From: an uncultured Clostridia bacterium
Lineage (GTDB): Bacteria > Bacillota > Clostridia > Christensenellales > UBA3700
NCBI GenBank assembly: GCA_947176265.1
Contig: CAMWQA010000009.1
Coordinates: forward strand, 1 to 40,129
Direction: 5' to 3'
DNA: 40,129 bases
Positions 7,365-16,055 of the stretch are shown here, piece by piece (positions within the stretch are counted from its first letter, which is position 1; each line of letters opens with the position of its first letter). A model generated the notes under the pieces. It did not search any database. It had not been told where the DNA came from and saw only the letters and a program-made list of their open reading frames with translations. Position numbers and translations under genes: made by a program.

Positions 7365-7388
7365 CGAATATCTTTCAAGGGGATAACC

Positions 7389-9506
7389 ATGAAAAGCAAA
7401 AAACTCATTATCATCACGTTGATTGCCCTCATTGCCTTGGTGGCATTGGTGGGTTGCAACAAGGGCAAAGTTGATTACGACAGCGAAATTGTCGTCAACG
7501 GCGGATTTGAAAATTACAATTCGCAAGACAAGATTGCCGAAGGCTGGACTATCAAGTCGGGTACTACCGTCAATTGGGTACGCAACGATTCTCAGGCGAG
7601 CGAATACGATTCTTCGCTTGGCAAGAACTATCTGCGTATCAATCCGTCTTCGTCGGGATTCAACTACATTTCTCAAAAAGTCAAATTGGAGAAAAACGGA
7701 CTTTATAAATTGACGGCTTACATGAAAGTCGATTCCGTAAGCTCCAGCGCAGGCGTATTCATCAGCGGAGCAGTTGACAAAGTGGGCGCAACGCTGACCA
7801 GCACGACTGAAGGGTGGACAGAAGTTACGCAATATTTTACGTCGGCGGTAAGGGGCGAAGTTGAACTTTTGGTAGCAGTCGGCAACGAAAGCGTCAACGG
7901 CACCGGCAACGTTTACTTTGACAATATCTCTCTCCAGAAGGTTGAGAGCGCGCCGGACGACGTTGAAGTAGTAGTTCTTCGTATGAAAGAGGGCTACGAC
8001 ATGGCAGACGGCGGGTCAATTACATTTGTAGTAATCTTTACGCTTTTATCGGCAGGCATACTCGTTGGCATGTTCTTTATGATAAAGAGCATACTTCAAA
8101 ACAAAGTGGGTATGCGCCCCAACGACGGAGTTACTGGCGGGGACAAGTTCCTCAACGCAATGACGGGCAACACCGCTAAGTTTATATACGTACTTCTCGT
8201 AGCCTTTGTAGTGAGATTTATTACCGTGCTTGCGACGGCAGAGGGCAACTCGATTATTGACGCAACCGTCAATCTTGCAAAGGGTGTTGCAAACAAAGGA
8301 TTTTTGTCTTATTACGATAATTACGCGTATGACTCGCAAGGTATCGTATGGCTCATGGGAATACTCGGTTATCTCGGCAAAGCGCTCAATATGGAGGCAG
8401 TGGGCTATTCTATTTTGGTAAGAATGCCTATGATGATAGCCGACCTTACCGTATGTTATATGCTTTTCACATGCGCAGCAAAATATCAAAACGAAAGAAT
8501 GGCGACGACCTACGGATTTATCTACGCAATCTTGCCGGTATTCTTCATATTCGGCAGTCTATACGGATCGGTCCAGTCGATTGCAATGGCATTTATAGTG
8601 GCAATGGCGCTATCCATGCTTCAAAAGAAATACGTTTCGACGGGCATATTCTATACGCTTGCGCTGTTCTTCAGTAACTATGCGTTGATACTTTTACCGG
8701 TTATTCTCTTGTATCAAATATACGCAATTGCCACTGATAAGTCGTCTATCGTCAAGAATGCGGTAACGATGGCGGCGTGCTTCGTAGTATTCTACTTGAT
8801 TTCATTGCCGCTGTGCTGGAGTCAAGTTGCAAAGGGAGACGTCTTCTGCGTATTCACTAAGATGTATCAATTCTTTACCGTGTCTAATCCGAGACTTTCC
8901 GACAATGCGTTCAACCTTTACGCAATCTTTGCGGCAGGCGGAAAGTTGAGAGCCGACAATATGTTCCTTGATATTTGCAACTGGCTGTTCGTCATTGCAA
9001 TGAGCGCATACGTCGTATATCACTATATCAGAACTGCCAACAGACTTGACCTCGTATTGCTTTCGGGAGTTATGCTCGTCGCATACGGCGTGGTAGGCGC
9101 GCAAGGTAATATCGACGTTTTGCCTATGGGCTTGGCGCTCATACTCATGTATCTCATCATTACGCCGGATATAAGACTTTATATCGTCGAAGGCGCTCTT
9201 GCAACTCTGTCGTTCCTCAATATTGCGCAGTTGCTCTCAAGAAGCGGATTTATCAGCGGAGTAGACAATGCGACTTTGCTAGGCTTTGAGGGCAAGAACG
9301 CTTTCTCAATAATATTCAGTATATTGACGGTGCTTGCAGCTTTCTACTTGCTGTACGTTGCGGTAGATATGACTCTTGCTTCCAACGTAAAACTCATTGA
9401 GAAGGAAAGAGATATTTCCGACGGCGCAAATGAAGAAGTAAGCGCGACGGCAGACGTAAAAGCAAAAAAGACAGATTCAAAGAAGAAAGCAAAGAAGGCA
9501 AAATAA
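7389..9506 (+). CDS. Lipoprotein-type protein: carbohydrate-binding-like domain plus polytopic GT-C-like membrane domain
   Basis: A 705-residue protein. Residues 1-23 form a lipoprotein signal peptide ending in the lipobox LVGC (C23). Residues about 33-185 look like a jelly-roll carbohydrate-binding module of the CBM4/9 kind (VVNGGFENYN..., GWTIKSGTTVNW, YISQKVKLEKNGLYKLTAYMK, VYFDNISLQK). A first transmembrane helix lies at about 211-235, followed by roughly ten more. The membrane part (from about 265) resembles GT-C glycosyltransferases of the Gpi18/DUF2029 type: RMPMMIADL and GSLYGSVQSIAMAF match their KLPxxxAD and WGQxDSIF positions, while the acidic catalytic loop is degenerate (a possible D291). 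The C-terminus is lysine-rich. The frame is open 89 codons upstream, but that stretch is repeat DNA and contains the promoter. It interrupts the rplS-comM synteny. Glycosyl transfer at the cell surface is an inference. Confidence 0.7.
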   Translation: MKSKKLIIITLIALIALVALVGCNKGKVDYDSEIVVNGGFENYNSQDKIAEGWTIKSGTTVNWVRNDSQASEYDSSLGKNYLRINPSSSGFNYISQKVKLEKNGLYKLTAYMKVDSVSSSAGVFISGAVDKVGATLTSTTEGWTEVTQYFTSAVRGEVELLVAVGNESVNGTGNVYFDNISLQKVESAPDDVEVVVLRMKEGYDMADGGSITFVVIFTLLSAGILVGMFFMIKSILQNKVGMRPNDGVTGGDKFLNAMTGNTAKFIYVLLVAFVVRFITVLATAEGNSIIDATVNLAKGVANKGFLSYYDNYAYDSQGIVWLMGILGYLGKALNMEAVGYSILVRMPMMIADLTVCYMLFTCAAKYQNERMATTYGFIYAILPVFFIFGSLYGSVQSIAMAFIVAMALSMLQKKYVSTGIFYTLALFFSNYALILLPVILLYQIYAIATDKSSIVKNAVTMAACFVVFYLISLPLCWSQVAKGDVFCVFTKMYQFFTVSNPRLSDNAFNLYAIFAAGGKLRADNMFLDICNWLFVIAMSAYVVYHYIRTANRLDLVLLSGVMLVAYGVVGAQGNIDVLPMGLALILMYLIITPDIRLYIVEGALATLSFLNIAQLLSRSGFISGVDNATLLGFEGKNAFSIIFSILTVLAAFYLLYVAVDMTLASNVKLIEKERDISDGANEEVSATADVKAKKTDSKKKAKKAK

Positions 9507-9514
9507 GGTAAATT

Positions 9515-11047
9515 ATGCTGGCAAAGACCAAGAGTTACGCCCTCAACGGAGTAGAGGGATATGAAGTAGCGATAGAGGTTGACCTCAACGCAGGACTGCC
9601 TGCCTACGACACGGTAGGTTTGGCGGACACCGCTATCAAAGAATCAAAAGAGAGAGTGAGGTCTGCTATTAAAAACAGTCTTTTAACTTATCCAATACGC
9701 AAGATTACCATCAATCTTGCGCCTGCGGATACAAAGAAAGAAGGTTCGCACTTTGATCTTGCGATTGCTTTGGGCATACTCATTGCCAACGAAGAGATTG
9801 AGAGCAATACCTACAAGGATTATATTATTTTGGGCGAACTTTCGCTCGACGGAACGATAAATTCCATTAGAGGAGTTTTACCTCTTATAATCTCTGCGAT
9901 ACAAAACGGTCACAAAAAATTTATCATACCTTCAAAGAATGCAAAAGAAGCAAGTTATATTTCGGGAATCGAGGTATACGCATTTGACAAACTTATAGAG
10001 GTCGTTGACTTCTTGACGGGCAAGAGCGACGTCAAACCGCTTGAGATCAGCGAGTTCGTATCCATATCGCGAGCTAATAAATACAGCGTGGACTTTTCGG
10101 AAGTCAAGGGGCAGTTCGTTGCAAAACGCGCTTTGGAGATTGCTGTTGCGGGCGGACATAACGTGCTTTTGATTGGACCGCCGGGCGCAGGCAAGACAAT
10201 GATGGCAAAGTGCGTGCCGACAATTATGCCCGACATGACTTTTGAAGAAGCCATAGAAGTTACCAAGATACATTCGGTCGCGGGAATACTCGACGACAGC
10301 GTGGGAATAGTATTAAACAGACCTTTCCGCACGCCGCACCATACTGCGACTGTACCCGCGCTTATGGGAGGAGGTTCAAATGCTCGACCCGGGGAAATAA
10401 GCCTTGCGCACAACGGAGTACTTTTCCTAGACGAAATGCCTGAGTACCAACGCAGGACGCTTGAGACCTTGAGACAACCGCTTGAAGACGGAGTAGCCGT
10501 CGTATCGAGAGCAAAGCGCACGCTTGAATATCCCGCAAGATTTATGTTGGTGGCAAGTATGAATCCCTGTCCGTGCGGTAACCTAGGTTCAAAGACGCAG
10601 CAGTGCAAATGCACTCCGTCTGAAATACATAGATACGTATCCAAGTTGTCCGGACCTTTGCTTGACAGAATAGATTTGCAGATTGAAGTTGACGGTATAT
10701 CATACGACGATTTCCGCAGCGCTGTCGCAAACGAGAGCAGCGAGGACATCAAAGGCAGAGTGGAAAAGGCGAGGGCTATTCAGCGCGAGAGATACGCGGG
10801 AAGTAAGACCAAGACCAACGACGAGATGACGAATGCGCAAGTTAAGACGTTCTGCGCGCTTGACGCGACGGGCGAAGCGCTTTTGAAGAACGCTTTTACC
10901 AAACTCAACTTGACGGCAAGAGCAAGCACGAGAGTGTTGAAAGTCGCTCGTACTATAGCGGATTTGGATTGCTCAGAAAGCATTTTGCCAAAGCATATAG
11001 CCGAGGCGATACAGTATCGGTCTTTGGACAGAAAGTATTGGGATTAG
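9515..11047 (+). CDS. comM: ComM/YifB family Mg-chelatase-like AAA+ ATPase
   Basis: A hexameric AAA+ helicase of the YifB/ComM family. In naturally transformable bacteria ComM promotes branch migration during integration of taken-up DNA. The 510-residue protein begins with the Lon-S5-like fold (MLAKTKSYALNGVEGYEVAI, VGLADTAIKESKERV), then Walker A GPPGAGKT near residue 221, Walker B LFLDEMPEY, PCPCGN with its cysteines before the sensor region, and the C-terminal helical Mg-chelatase domain (RASTRVLKVARTIADL). Start at 9515 follows AAGG and fits the family. It sits 8 nt after the lipoprotein gene and 6 nt before dprA; comM-dprA adjacency is common and supports a DNA-processing role. Confidence 0.95.
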   Translation: MLAKTKSYALNGVEGYEVAIEVDLNAGLPAYDTVGLADTAIKESKERVRSAIKNSLLTYPIRKITINLAPADTKKEGSHFDLAIALGILIANEEIESNTYKDYIILGELSLDGTINSIRGVLPLIISAIQNGHKKFIIPSKNAKEASYISGIEVYAFDKLIEVVDFLTGKSDVKPLEISEFVSISRANKYSVDFSEVKGQFVAKRALEIAVAGGHNVLLIGPPGAGKTMMAKCVPTIMPDMTFEEAIEVTKIHSVAGILDDSVGIVLNRPFRTPHHTATVPALMGGGSNARPGEISLAHNGVLFLDEMPEYQRRTLETLRQPLEDGVAVVSRAKRTLEYPARFMLVASMNPCPCGNLGSKTQQCKCTPSEIHRYVSKLSGPLLDRIDLQIEVDGISYDDFRSAVANESSEDIKGRVEKARAIQRERYAGSKTKTNDEMTNAQVKTFCALDATGEALLKNAFTKLNLTARASTRVLKVARTIADLDCSESILPKHIAEAIQYRSLDRKYWD

Positions 11048-11053
11048 GGAAAT

Positions 11054-12073
11054 ATGATTTACAGCAACGACCAAAAGGCTTTGATAATGCTATCGACCGT
11101 CGATGGATATAATGCAAGGAAAAAACGCTTTGAAAGCGTAGACAGACCAGGCAAGTTATACGACGACTATACCGTAGCGGACAATATGATTGCCAAAATG
11201 CAAAAGTTGGGCGTCAACGTAATTACTATAGTCGACGAAGATTATCCCGAGTCGCTCAAGAATATATCCGATCCGCCGTACACGCTGTATTATCAGGGCG
11301 ACAAGAATTTGTTTTACAGCAAAGACTTGCTTGCCGTCGTGGGTACTAGGAGAGTGACGTCTTACGGCAGAAACGTAATGCAGAACTTTGCGCCCGCATT
11401 TATCAAGTCGGGATTTAAGATAATCAGCGGACTTGCCAGAGGAGTGGACAGCATAGGTCACAAGATAAGTTTAGAGAGCAATTCGCCCACAGTGGCAATC
11501 GTCGCCAACGGACTTGATATATTCTATCCGCCGGAAAACGCAGATATGCAAAAAGCAATTGCAAAGACGGGACTTTTGGTAAGCGAATATCCCATTGGCG
11601 CAAAACCTTTGCAGTTTCACTTTCCCGAGCGCAACCGCATAATCAGCGCGCTGTCGCAAGGAGTATTCATACCCGAGGCGGGCGACAAAAGCGGTTCGCT
11701 AATCACTGCGGATTACGCGATAGAGCAAGGCAGAGAATTATTCGTCGTGCCGGGTAATATATTCTCTCAACAGAGTGTGGGCTGCAATAAAAAGATACAG
11801 GAATTGCAAGGGGTTATCACTCTTTCGCCCGAAGACGTAATAGAGGCGTTGGGAAAGACTGCGAAGAAAAACGATACGCAAGCAATTCAACTGGATTTTG
11901 AATCGCAAGCAATAGTGAATATACTTAAAGACGGAGCGCTTCATTTCGACGAGATACTGGAGAAGACGGCAATGAGCATTGCGGAATTGTCAAGCATACT
12001 TTCTCAATTGGAGATATTGGGAGCGATAAGAAAATTACAGGGAAATAATTTTGAGATCATACCTCTAATATAA
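11054..12073 (+). CDS. dprA: DNA processing protein DprA (Smf)
   Basis: Binds single-stranded DNA entering the cell and loads RecA. The 339-residue protein has an N-terminal helical part, then the Rossmann-like DprA domain: LAVVGTRRVTSYG, IISGLARGVDSIGH, VAIVANGLDIFYPPEN, HFPERNRIIS and the SGSLITADYAIEQGRELFVVPG signature. A C-terminal winged-helix domain (about 280-335) follows, as in many Gram-positive DprA. A weak AGGGA precedes the ATG. It lies between comM and topA, the standard order. No other competence gene is in the window, so DNA uptake itself cannot be judged. Confidence 0.96.
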   Translation: MIYSNDQKALIMLSTVDGYNARKKRFESVDRPGKLYDDYTVADNMIAKMQKLGVNVITIVDEDYPESLKNISDPPYTLYYQGDKNLFYSKDLLAVVGTRRVTSYGRNVMQNFAPAFIKSGFKIISGLARGVDSIGHKISLESNSPTVAIVANGLDIFYPPENADMQKAIAKTGLLVSEYPIGAKPLQFHFPERNRIISALSQGVFIPEAGDKSGSLITADYAIEQGRELFVVPGNIFSQQSVGCNKKIQELQGVITLSPEDVIEALGKTAKKNDTQAIQLDFESQAIVNILKDGALHFDEILEKTAMSIAELSSILSQLEILGAIRKLQGNNFEIIPLI

Positions 12074-12083
12074 AGGAGCGGAT

Positions 12084-14219
12084 ATGAAACTTATAATCGT
12101 AGAGTCGCCTCACAAGGCGAAGACAATATCAAAGTATTTGGGCGGCGGTTACCATGTGGTAGCTTCCAAGGGACACGTCAGCGACTTGCCTCAAAAGACT
12201 ATGGGCATTGACGTCAACAACAATTTCAAGCCCGAATATATCGTCAGCCCCGACAAGCAGGCGACGATTGATATGATTAAGAAAGAAATCGACAAGTGCG
12301 ATACCGTATATCTCGCAGCCGACCCCGATAGAGAGGGAGAGGCTATCTCGTGGCACCTTGCCAACGTCTGCGGTATTACCGAAAAGAACGTAAGAATCGT
12401 ATTCAACGAAATATCCAAAAAAGCCGTAATGAAAGCTTTGGATAATCCCAGAGAAATCAATATGGGATTAGTCGACGCTCAACAGGCAAGAAGAGTGCTT
12501 GACAGATTGATGGGCTACGAGCTTTCGCCTATCATATCCCGCCAAATCAAGAGCGGTCTTTCGGCGGGCAGAGTACAGTCGGTCGCGCTCAAAATGGTCG
12601 TCGACAGAGAAAGAGAGATAAGAGATTTCAAGCCTCAAGAGTATTGGACAATCAGCGCTCAACTCGTCAAGGATAAGGCGGATAATAAAAAGAAGAATTC
12701 GTTCAAGTGCGAATTCGTAGATATAGACGGCAAAAAGGTCAAGGTCAATTGCAAAGAAGAAGCCGACGCGGTTATCAGCGGAAGTAAGGCGGGCAAGTGG
12801 CTGGTTGACAACGTTAAGAGAGCGCAGTCTTTCTCCAAACCCGCTCCGCCGTTTACCACGTCTACTATGCAACAGGACGCAATTTCCAAGTTGGGCTTCA
12901 GCGCGTCGATGGTTACGCAGATTGCCCAAAGGCTTTACGAGGGCGTGGAGATACAGGGCGAAGGTCAAGTAGCGCTCGTCACTTATATCCGTTCTGACAG
13001 CGTAAGAGTATCGACGGACGCGCAAAGAGAAGCGCTTGAATATATTGCGCAAACTTACGGCAACGACTATTGCCCGAATAAGCCCAACGTCTACGCGACG
13101 GGTTCGGGAGCGCAAGACGCGCACGAAGCAATCAGGCCTATTACGCTTGCTCGTACCCCCGAGTCGCTTAAGGACAAACTCGCGCGCAACGATTATAAAT
13201 TATACAAATTGATATACGACAGATTTGTCGCGTCGCAGATGGCCAACGCCGTATACGATACACTGACGGTGCATATCGTATCGCAAAGCGACAAGAATTA
13301 CGGATATACTTTGAAAGGTAAGGTGTGCGTATTCAAAGGCTTTACGCAGGCTTATCAAAGCGCAGAAAAGGAAGAGAGCAGCAAGGAATTGCCAAATCTC
13401 AACGAGGGCGAAGAACTTACGCTCAAGGATATCACTGGAGAGCAAAAGTTTACTAAGCCTCCGCAAAGATATACCGACGGATCTTTTATCAAGGCTATGG
13501 AAGAAAACGGCATAGGCAGACCGTCCACCTTTGAGAAGACCATCACGGTGCTTTACAAGCGTACCTATATCGAAAAGGACGGCAAGTTTATGAAGCCTAC
13601 GGAACTCGGCGAAATTGTCGTAGACCAACTTGTCAAAGATTTTTCCGAAATAATGGACACTCAGTTTACTGCGGATATGGAAAAAAATCTCGATAAGATA
13701 GAAGAGGGCAATATCAAGTGGTACGAAGTCATTGCAGACTTTTACGGCGACTTCCACAACAGAGTGCTTGCGGTGAGATATCAAGGCAGTAAGGTCAAGC
13801 CAAAGGCGGAAGAGTCCGACGTGATATGCGACAAGTGCGGAGCTAAGATGGTAATCAGGGATTCCAAATACGGCAAGTTCTTGGCGTGTCCCAACTATCC
13901 CAAGTGTCGCAATACCAAGTCTTTGAGCGAAGCCGTCGCCAAGTGCCCCGAATGCGGAGGAGACGTATTCAAAAAAGTCTCCAAAAAAGGCGCGACATTC
14001 TTCTCTTGCAACAACTATCCTACGTGTAAGTTTATATCTTGGGATTTACCCGCGCCGTATCTTTGTCCCGACTGCAAGAGCACGATGAAAGTAGTCAACG
14101 GCAAAAACGGTATGACAAGATATATCTGCACCAACAAAGATTGCAGACACAGCGAAGAAGTTGAAGATAGCAAATTGCCAGAAGCAATTGCAAAGAACAA
14201 GGAAAAGAATAAAGAATGA
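12084..14219 (+). CDS. topA: DNA topoisomerase I
   Basis: Type IA topoisomerase that relaxes negative supercoils. In the 711-residue protein the TOPRIM domain (1-115) carries IVESPHKA with E7 and ADPDREGEA (residues 79-87) for metal binding. The catalytic tyrosine is Y301 in VTYIRSDS, close to the usual TYIRTDS. SAGRVQS lies at about 160-166. The C-terminus holds three four-cysteine zinc ribbons (CDKCGAK...CPNYPKC, CPECGGD...CNNYPTC, CPDCKST...CTNKDC), a common Bacillota arrangement. AAAGGAG precedes the ATG. The stop overlaps the trmFO start (ATGA), as expected for co-translation. Confidence 0.98.
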   Translation: MKLIIVESPHKAKTISKYLGGGYHVVASKGHVSDLPQKTMGIDVNNNFKPEYIVSPDKQATIDMIKKEIDKCDTVYLAADPDREGEAISWHLANVCGITEKNVRIVFNEISKKAVMKALDNPREINMGLVDAQQARRVLDRLMGYELSPIISRQIKSGLSAGRVQSVALKMVVDREREIRDFKPQEYWTISAQLVKDKADNKKKNSFKCEFVDIDGKKVKVNCKEEADAVISGSKAGKWLVDNVKRAQSFSKPAPPFTTSTMQQDAISKLGFSASMVTQIAQRLYEGVEIQGEGQVALVTYIRSDSVRVSTDAQREALEYIAQTYGNDYCPNKPNVYATGSGAQDAHEAIRPITLARTPESLKDKLARNDYKLYKLIYDRFVASQMANAVYDTLTVHIVSQSDKNYGYTLKGKVCVFKGFTQAYQSAEKEESSKELPNLNEGEELTLKDITGEQKFTKPPQRYTDGSFIKAMEENGIGRPSTFEKTITVLYKRTYIEKDGKFMKPTELGEIVVDQLVKDFSEIMDTQFTADMEKNLDKIEEGNIKWYEVIADFYGDFHNRVLAVRYQGSKVKPKAEESDVICDKCGAKMVIRDSKYGKFLACPNYPKCRNTKSLSEAVAKCPECGGDVFKKVSKKGATFFSCNNYPTCKFISWDLPAPYLCPDCKSTMKVVNGKNGMTRYICTNKDCRHSEEVEDSKLPEAIAKNKEKNKE

Positions 14220-15517
14220 AAGTCAACGTAATAGGCGGAGGCTTGGCAGGTAGCGAGTGCGCGTATCAACTTCTCAAAAGAGGTTTTGAAGTCGATATGT
14301 ACGAGATGAGAGGAATCAAGAACACTCCCGTTCACTCGACTGACAGCTTGGCGGAATTGGTATGTTCCAATTCTTTAAAGGCGCAAAGCCTTGACAATGC
14401 GTCGGGTTTGCTCAAATACGAACTTGCTAGACTTGACTCCCTTATTCTAAAGTGCGCTTACGCATGCGACGTCCCTGCGGGCGGAGCTTTGGCGGTTGAT
14501 AGAGTAAAGTTGAGCGAAAGCGTAGAAAAAGCGTTGAGAGGCTATGACGGATTCAAGTTGATAAGGCAAGAAGTAGAGACCGTCGACTTAAATACCCCCA
14601 CTGTAATTGCCACAGGTCCGTTGACTTCTGACAGTATGTCGCGGTGGATTAAGGACTTCCTCGGCGGAGAATATCTCAACTTCTACGACGCGGTTGCTCC
14701 GATAGTAGACGGCGACAGCATAGATTACGACAAAGCGTTCTTTGGAGCAAGATACGGCAAGGGCGGAGACGATTATCTCAACTGCGCGATGAACAAAGAA
14801 CAGTATTTGGCGTTTTACAACGCATTGATACGCGCAGAGAGAGCCAAACTCAAAGACTTTGAATTCGAGGTGTTTGAGAGATGCATGCCGATAGAGGTCA
14901 TGGCTTCAAGAGGCGAGGATACTATGAGATACGGACCGCTTCGACCGGTGGGTATACGCAATCCCCACAGCGAAGAGAGACCTTATGCGGTAATTCAACT
15001 TCGCAAAGAGGACGGCGAGGGGAGCGCGTACAACATAGTCGGCTTTCAGACCAATCTCAAATTCGGCGAACAGAAAAGAGTCTTTTCTATGATTCCCGGG
15101 CTTGAGAACGCCGAATTCTTGCGATACGGAGTAATGCACGCAAATACCTTTATCAACGCACCAAAAGTATTGGATAAAGCGTTTGGAGTAAAGAACAAAC
15201 CGCTGATATTCTTTGCAGGACAGTTGACGGGCGTCGAAGGATATATGGAGAGCGTGGCAAGCGGACTTTTGGCGGGTATCAATCTTGCAAGACGTATATC
15301 TGGCAAAGAAGACTTGATTATGCCGCCGACGAGCGTAATGGGCAGATTGCAAAGGCATATATCTACGCCTAGCGACGATTATCAGCCTATGAACGCCAAC
15401 TTCGGAATATTGCCCGCTTTGGACGATGCGCCGAGGGATAAAAAGAAAAGGAAATTCAAATACTCTTTGCGCGCAATAGGCGACGTAGAGAGATATCTCA
15501 AAACAATAAAGGAGTAA
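14216..15517 (+). CDS. trmFO: Methylenetetrahydrofolate-tRNA (uracil54-C5)-methyltransferase TrmFO
   Basis: Makes ribothymidine at position 54 of the tRNA T-loop with methylene-THF and FADH2, the folate-dependent route of most Bacillota. The 433-residue flavoprotein opens with the dinucleotide-binding motif VIGGGLAGSECAYQL and continues with HSTDSLAELVCSNSL, CDVPAGGALAVDR, then PTVIATGPLTSDS and GQLTGVEGYMESVASGLLAG. The length is standard. It overlaps topA by 4 nt and is followed after 3 nt by hslV. The recombinase gene xerC/codV, which often sits between these two, is missing. Confidence 0.97.
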   Translation: MKVNVIGGGLAGSECAYQLLKRGFEVDMYEMRGIKNTPVHSTDSLAELVCSNSLKAQSLDNASGLLKYELARLDSLILKCAYACDVPAGGALAVDRVKLSESVEKALRGYDGFKLIRQEVETVDLNTPTVIATGPLTSDSMSRWIKDFLGGEYLNFYDAVAPIVDGDSIDYDKAFFGARYGKGGDDYLNCAMNKEQYLAFYNALIRAERAKLKDFEFEVFERCMPIEVMASRGEDTMRYGPLRPVGIRNPHSEERPYAVIQLRKEDGEGSAYNIVGFQTNLKFGEQKRVFSMIPGLENAEFLRYGVMHANTFINAPKVLDKAFGVKNKPLIFFAGQLTGVEGYMESVASGLLAGINLARRISGKEDLIMPPTSVMGRLQRHISTPSDDYQPMNANFGILPALDDAPRDKKKRKFKYSLRAIGDVERYLKTIKE

Positions 15518-15520
15518 ATT

Positions 15521-16054
15521 ATGGAAATGATGGGTACTACCATTTGCGCGGTAAGACGCAATGGAAAAATCGCAATAGCAGGCGACGGACAAATCACTAT
15601 GGGACAAAGCGTCATACTCAAGGGTACGGCGAAGAAAGTCAAGAGAATATTCGATGACAAAGTAGTCATTGGCTTTGCGGGCAGCGTGTCCGACGCAATC
15701 TCGCTCAGCGAGAAGTTTGAGAAAATGTTGCAAAAATACAGCGGTAATCTTATGCGCAGCGCAGTTGAACTTGCCGAACTTTGGAGAGACGACAAGTTGC
15801 CAAGAAAACTCGAGGCAATGATGCTTGTCGCAGACAAGGACAACTTGCTCATCGTGTCGGGTAGCGGAGAAGTTATCGACCCTGACGGCGACGCTTGCGC
15901 AATAGGTTCGGGCGGTAATTACGCTTTGGCTGCGGCAAGGGCAATGGTAAAAGAGACAAATCTTTCTGCAAAAGAGATTGCGTATAAGGCGCTAGTAATT
16001 GCAAGCGAACTTTGCGTATTTACCAACAACAATATCATCGTAGAGGAGGTGTAA
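15521..16054 (+). CDS. hslV: ATP-dependent protease subunit HslV (ClpQ/CodW)
   Basis: Proteolytic chamber of the HslUV protease, a threonine (N-terminal nucleophile) peptidase. In the 177-residue product the family start TTIxAVRRNGK is preceded by MEMMG, so the catalytic threonine is T6 after loss of five residues. [29 protein letters not shown]-like [14 protein letters not shown] and [15 protein letters not shown] are all present. AAGGAG (15509-15514) sits 6 nt before the ATG at 15521 and decides that start over the in-frame ATGs at 15527 and 15530. It is followed by hslU after one base, an obligate pairing. Confidence 0.97.
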   Translation: MEMMGTTICAVRRNGKIAIAGDGQITMGQSVILKGTAKKVKRIFDDKVVIGFAGSVSDAISLSEKFEKMLQKYSGNLMRSAVELAELWRDDKLPRKLEAMMLVADKDNLLIVSGSGEVIDPDGDACAIGSGGNYALAAARAMVKETNLSAKEIAYKALVIASELCVFTNNNIIVEEV

Positions 16055-16055
16055 T

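Noticed and set aside
7122..7388. 89 extra codons upstream of the lipoprotein/GT-C gene
   Set aside because: They lie in the palindromic repeat, the terminator and the promoter. The lipoprotein signal peptide begins at the ATG at 7389 behind a ribosome binding site.
14906..15733. 275-residue minus-strand frame opposite trmFO/hslV
   Set aside because: Spans two confidently identified plus-strand genes and has no gene-like features.
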